DNA of 52,573 nucleotides from the NCBI GenBank assembly GCA_016124425.1, contig WGNT01000085.1, forward strand, positions 1 through 52,573, read 5' to 3'. The DNA is from Cytophagales bacterium. Lineage in GTDB: Bacteria; Bacteroidota; Bacteroidia; Cytophagales; Cyclobacteriaceae. A program made the position numbers and the translations under genes. Position 1 is the first letter of the stretch. The number at the start of each line of letters is the position of its first letter. A model generated the notes under the pieces. It was not told the DNA's origin, did not search any database, and was given only the letters and a program-made list of their open reading frames with translations. This document shows positions 52,184 to 52,573 of this stretch, piece after piece.

Positions 52184-52573
52184 ATGAATAGACTCAAAAT
52201 ACCAATGTGTGTCCTCCTGACCTTGGGATTGCTTTCTTTCCATTTCAAGGGTAATCTTCCAACGGTTTTTGTGATAGGAGACAGTATTTCCATTCAGTAT
52301 GGCCCTTTTCTGGAGCAGTACGTTCAGGGGGTGTTTATCTACGACAGGAAGAGAGATGACGGGCAATCTTCCGCCAACCTCGACAATCCTTCTGGTGCAA
52401 ATGGAGGTGATTCGGGAATGGTGTTGGAGTATGTGAAAATTAAACTAGCGGATGCATCCTTTAAACCGGATATCTTATTGCTTAACTGTGGCCTGCATGA
52501 TATAAAAACGCCGGTGGGCACCGACCAAAAGCAGGTTTCACTCGACAGGTATAAAGATAATCTGGTGGAAATA
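52184..52573 (+). CDS. SGNH/GDSL-type hydrolase, truncated by the window end
   Basis: This open frame begins at the ATG at 52184 and runs off the end of the window after 130 codons. It starts with a signal-peptide-like stretch (MCVLLTLGLLSFHF). The SGNH block I motif FVIGDSISIQYG has Gly32, Asp33 and Ser34, with Ser34 the likely nucleophile. The block III Asn region appears as LLLNCGLHDIK. Such enzymes often remove acetyl groups from carbohydrates in Bacteroidota polysaccharide loci, matching the sugar-related neighbours. Confidence 0.82.
   Translation, partial: MNRLKIPMCVLLTLGLLSFHFKGNLPTVFVIGDSISIQYGPFLEQYVQGVFIYDRKRDDGQSSANLDNPSGANGGDSGMVLEYVKIKLADASFKPDILLLNCGLHDIKTPVGTDQKQVSLDRYKDNLVEI

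Overview
The window is a stretch of a Bacteroidota chromosome, most likely from an aerobic, free-living lineage such as Cytophagia. Several things point there: MetH split into two genes under a SAM-I riboswitch, a lipoprotein TamA homologue (TamL), a TonB receptor paired with a DUF4249 lipoprotein, a Bat-type VWA/TPR cluster, a GlsA/GlsB-like glycine-lipid pair, and several TAnnTTTG (-7) promoter elements. An oxygen-dependent coproporphyrinogen oxidase (HemF) fits aerobic life. Coding density is high. I see no rRNA, tRNA, insertion sequence, prophage or CRISPR array. The assignment is by gene content only.

Layout. 1-5,000 (+): SAM-I riboswitch, split metH, metF (methionine synthesis). 5,300-7,870 (-): dprA, a MerR regulator and a membrane-anchored M23 peptidase. 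8,000-13,340 (+): alaS, gatB and a TlpA-like thioredoxin lipoprotein. 13,600-17,950 (+): four consecutive exported proteins of unknown function, ending in a large leucine-rich-repeat protein with three tryptophan-rich modules. 18,050-21,880 (-): dps, then an operon of pcm, a hotdog thioesterase, a small protein that looks to me like a DNA polymerase III psi subunit (HolD), a DUF3817 membrane protein and a kinase-fold protein. 22,000-30,370: riboflavin synthase, PAP2 phosphatase, hemF, tamL, a SpoU-family RNA methyltransferase, a queuosine-precursor transporter, RNase Z, a STAS protein and purC. 30,400-35,100 (-): a Bat-like VWA/TPR/BatC-like series, then thiolase and a MORN-like repeat protein. 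35,300-38,680 (+): TonB-dependent receptor and DUF4249 lipoprotein. 38,680-44,300 (-): a complete RND efflux operon (TolC, membrane fusion protein, pump), then an SDR. 45,450-49,650 (+): GlsA/GlsB-like acyltransferases, an aldo/keto reductase and a FucP-like sugar symporter. 49,650 to the end is looser: two gene-poor gaps, an orphan gene, a sugar isomerase/epimerase-like TIM barrel and a truncated SGNH hydrolase.

Most likely to hold something undescribed: the LRR locus at 13.6-18.0 kb, the HolD-like and kinase-like genes at 18.7-20.6 kb, and the 11-bp helix that could enclose the SAM riboswitch. All function calls are from reading the sequence; no database search was run. Start codons were re-chosen in several places (gatB, the second LRR-locus gene, the LRR gene, the HolD-like gene, PAP2, rnz, TPR, TonB receptor, and the three RND genes), with reasons given in each entry.
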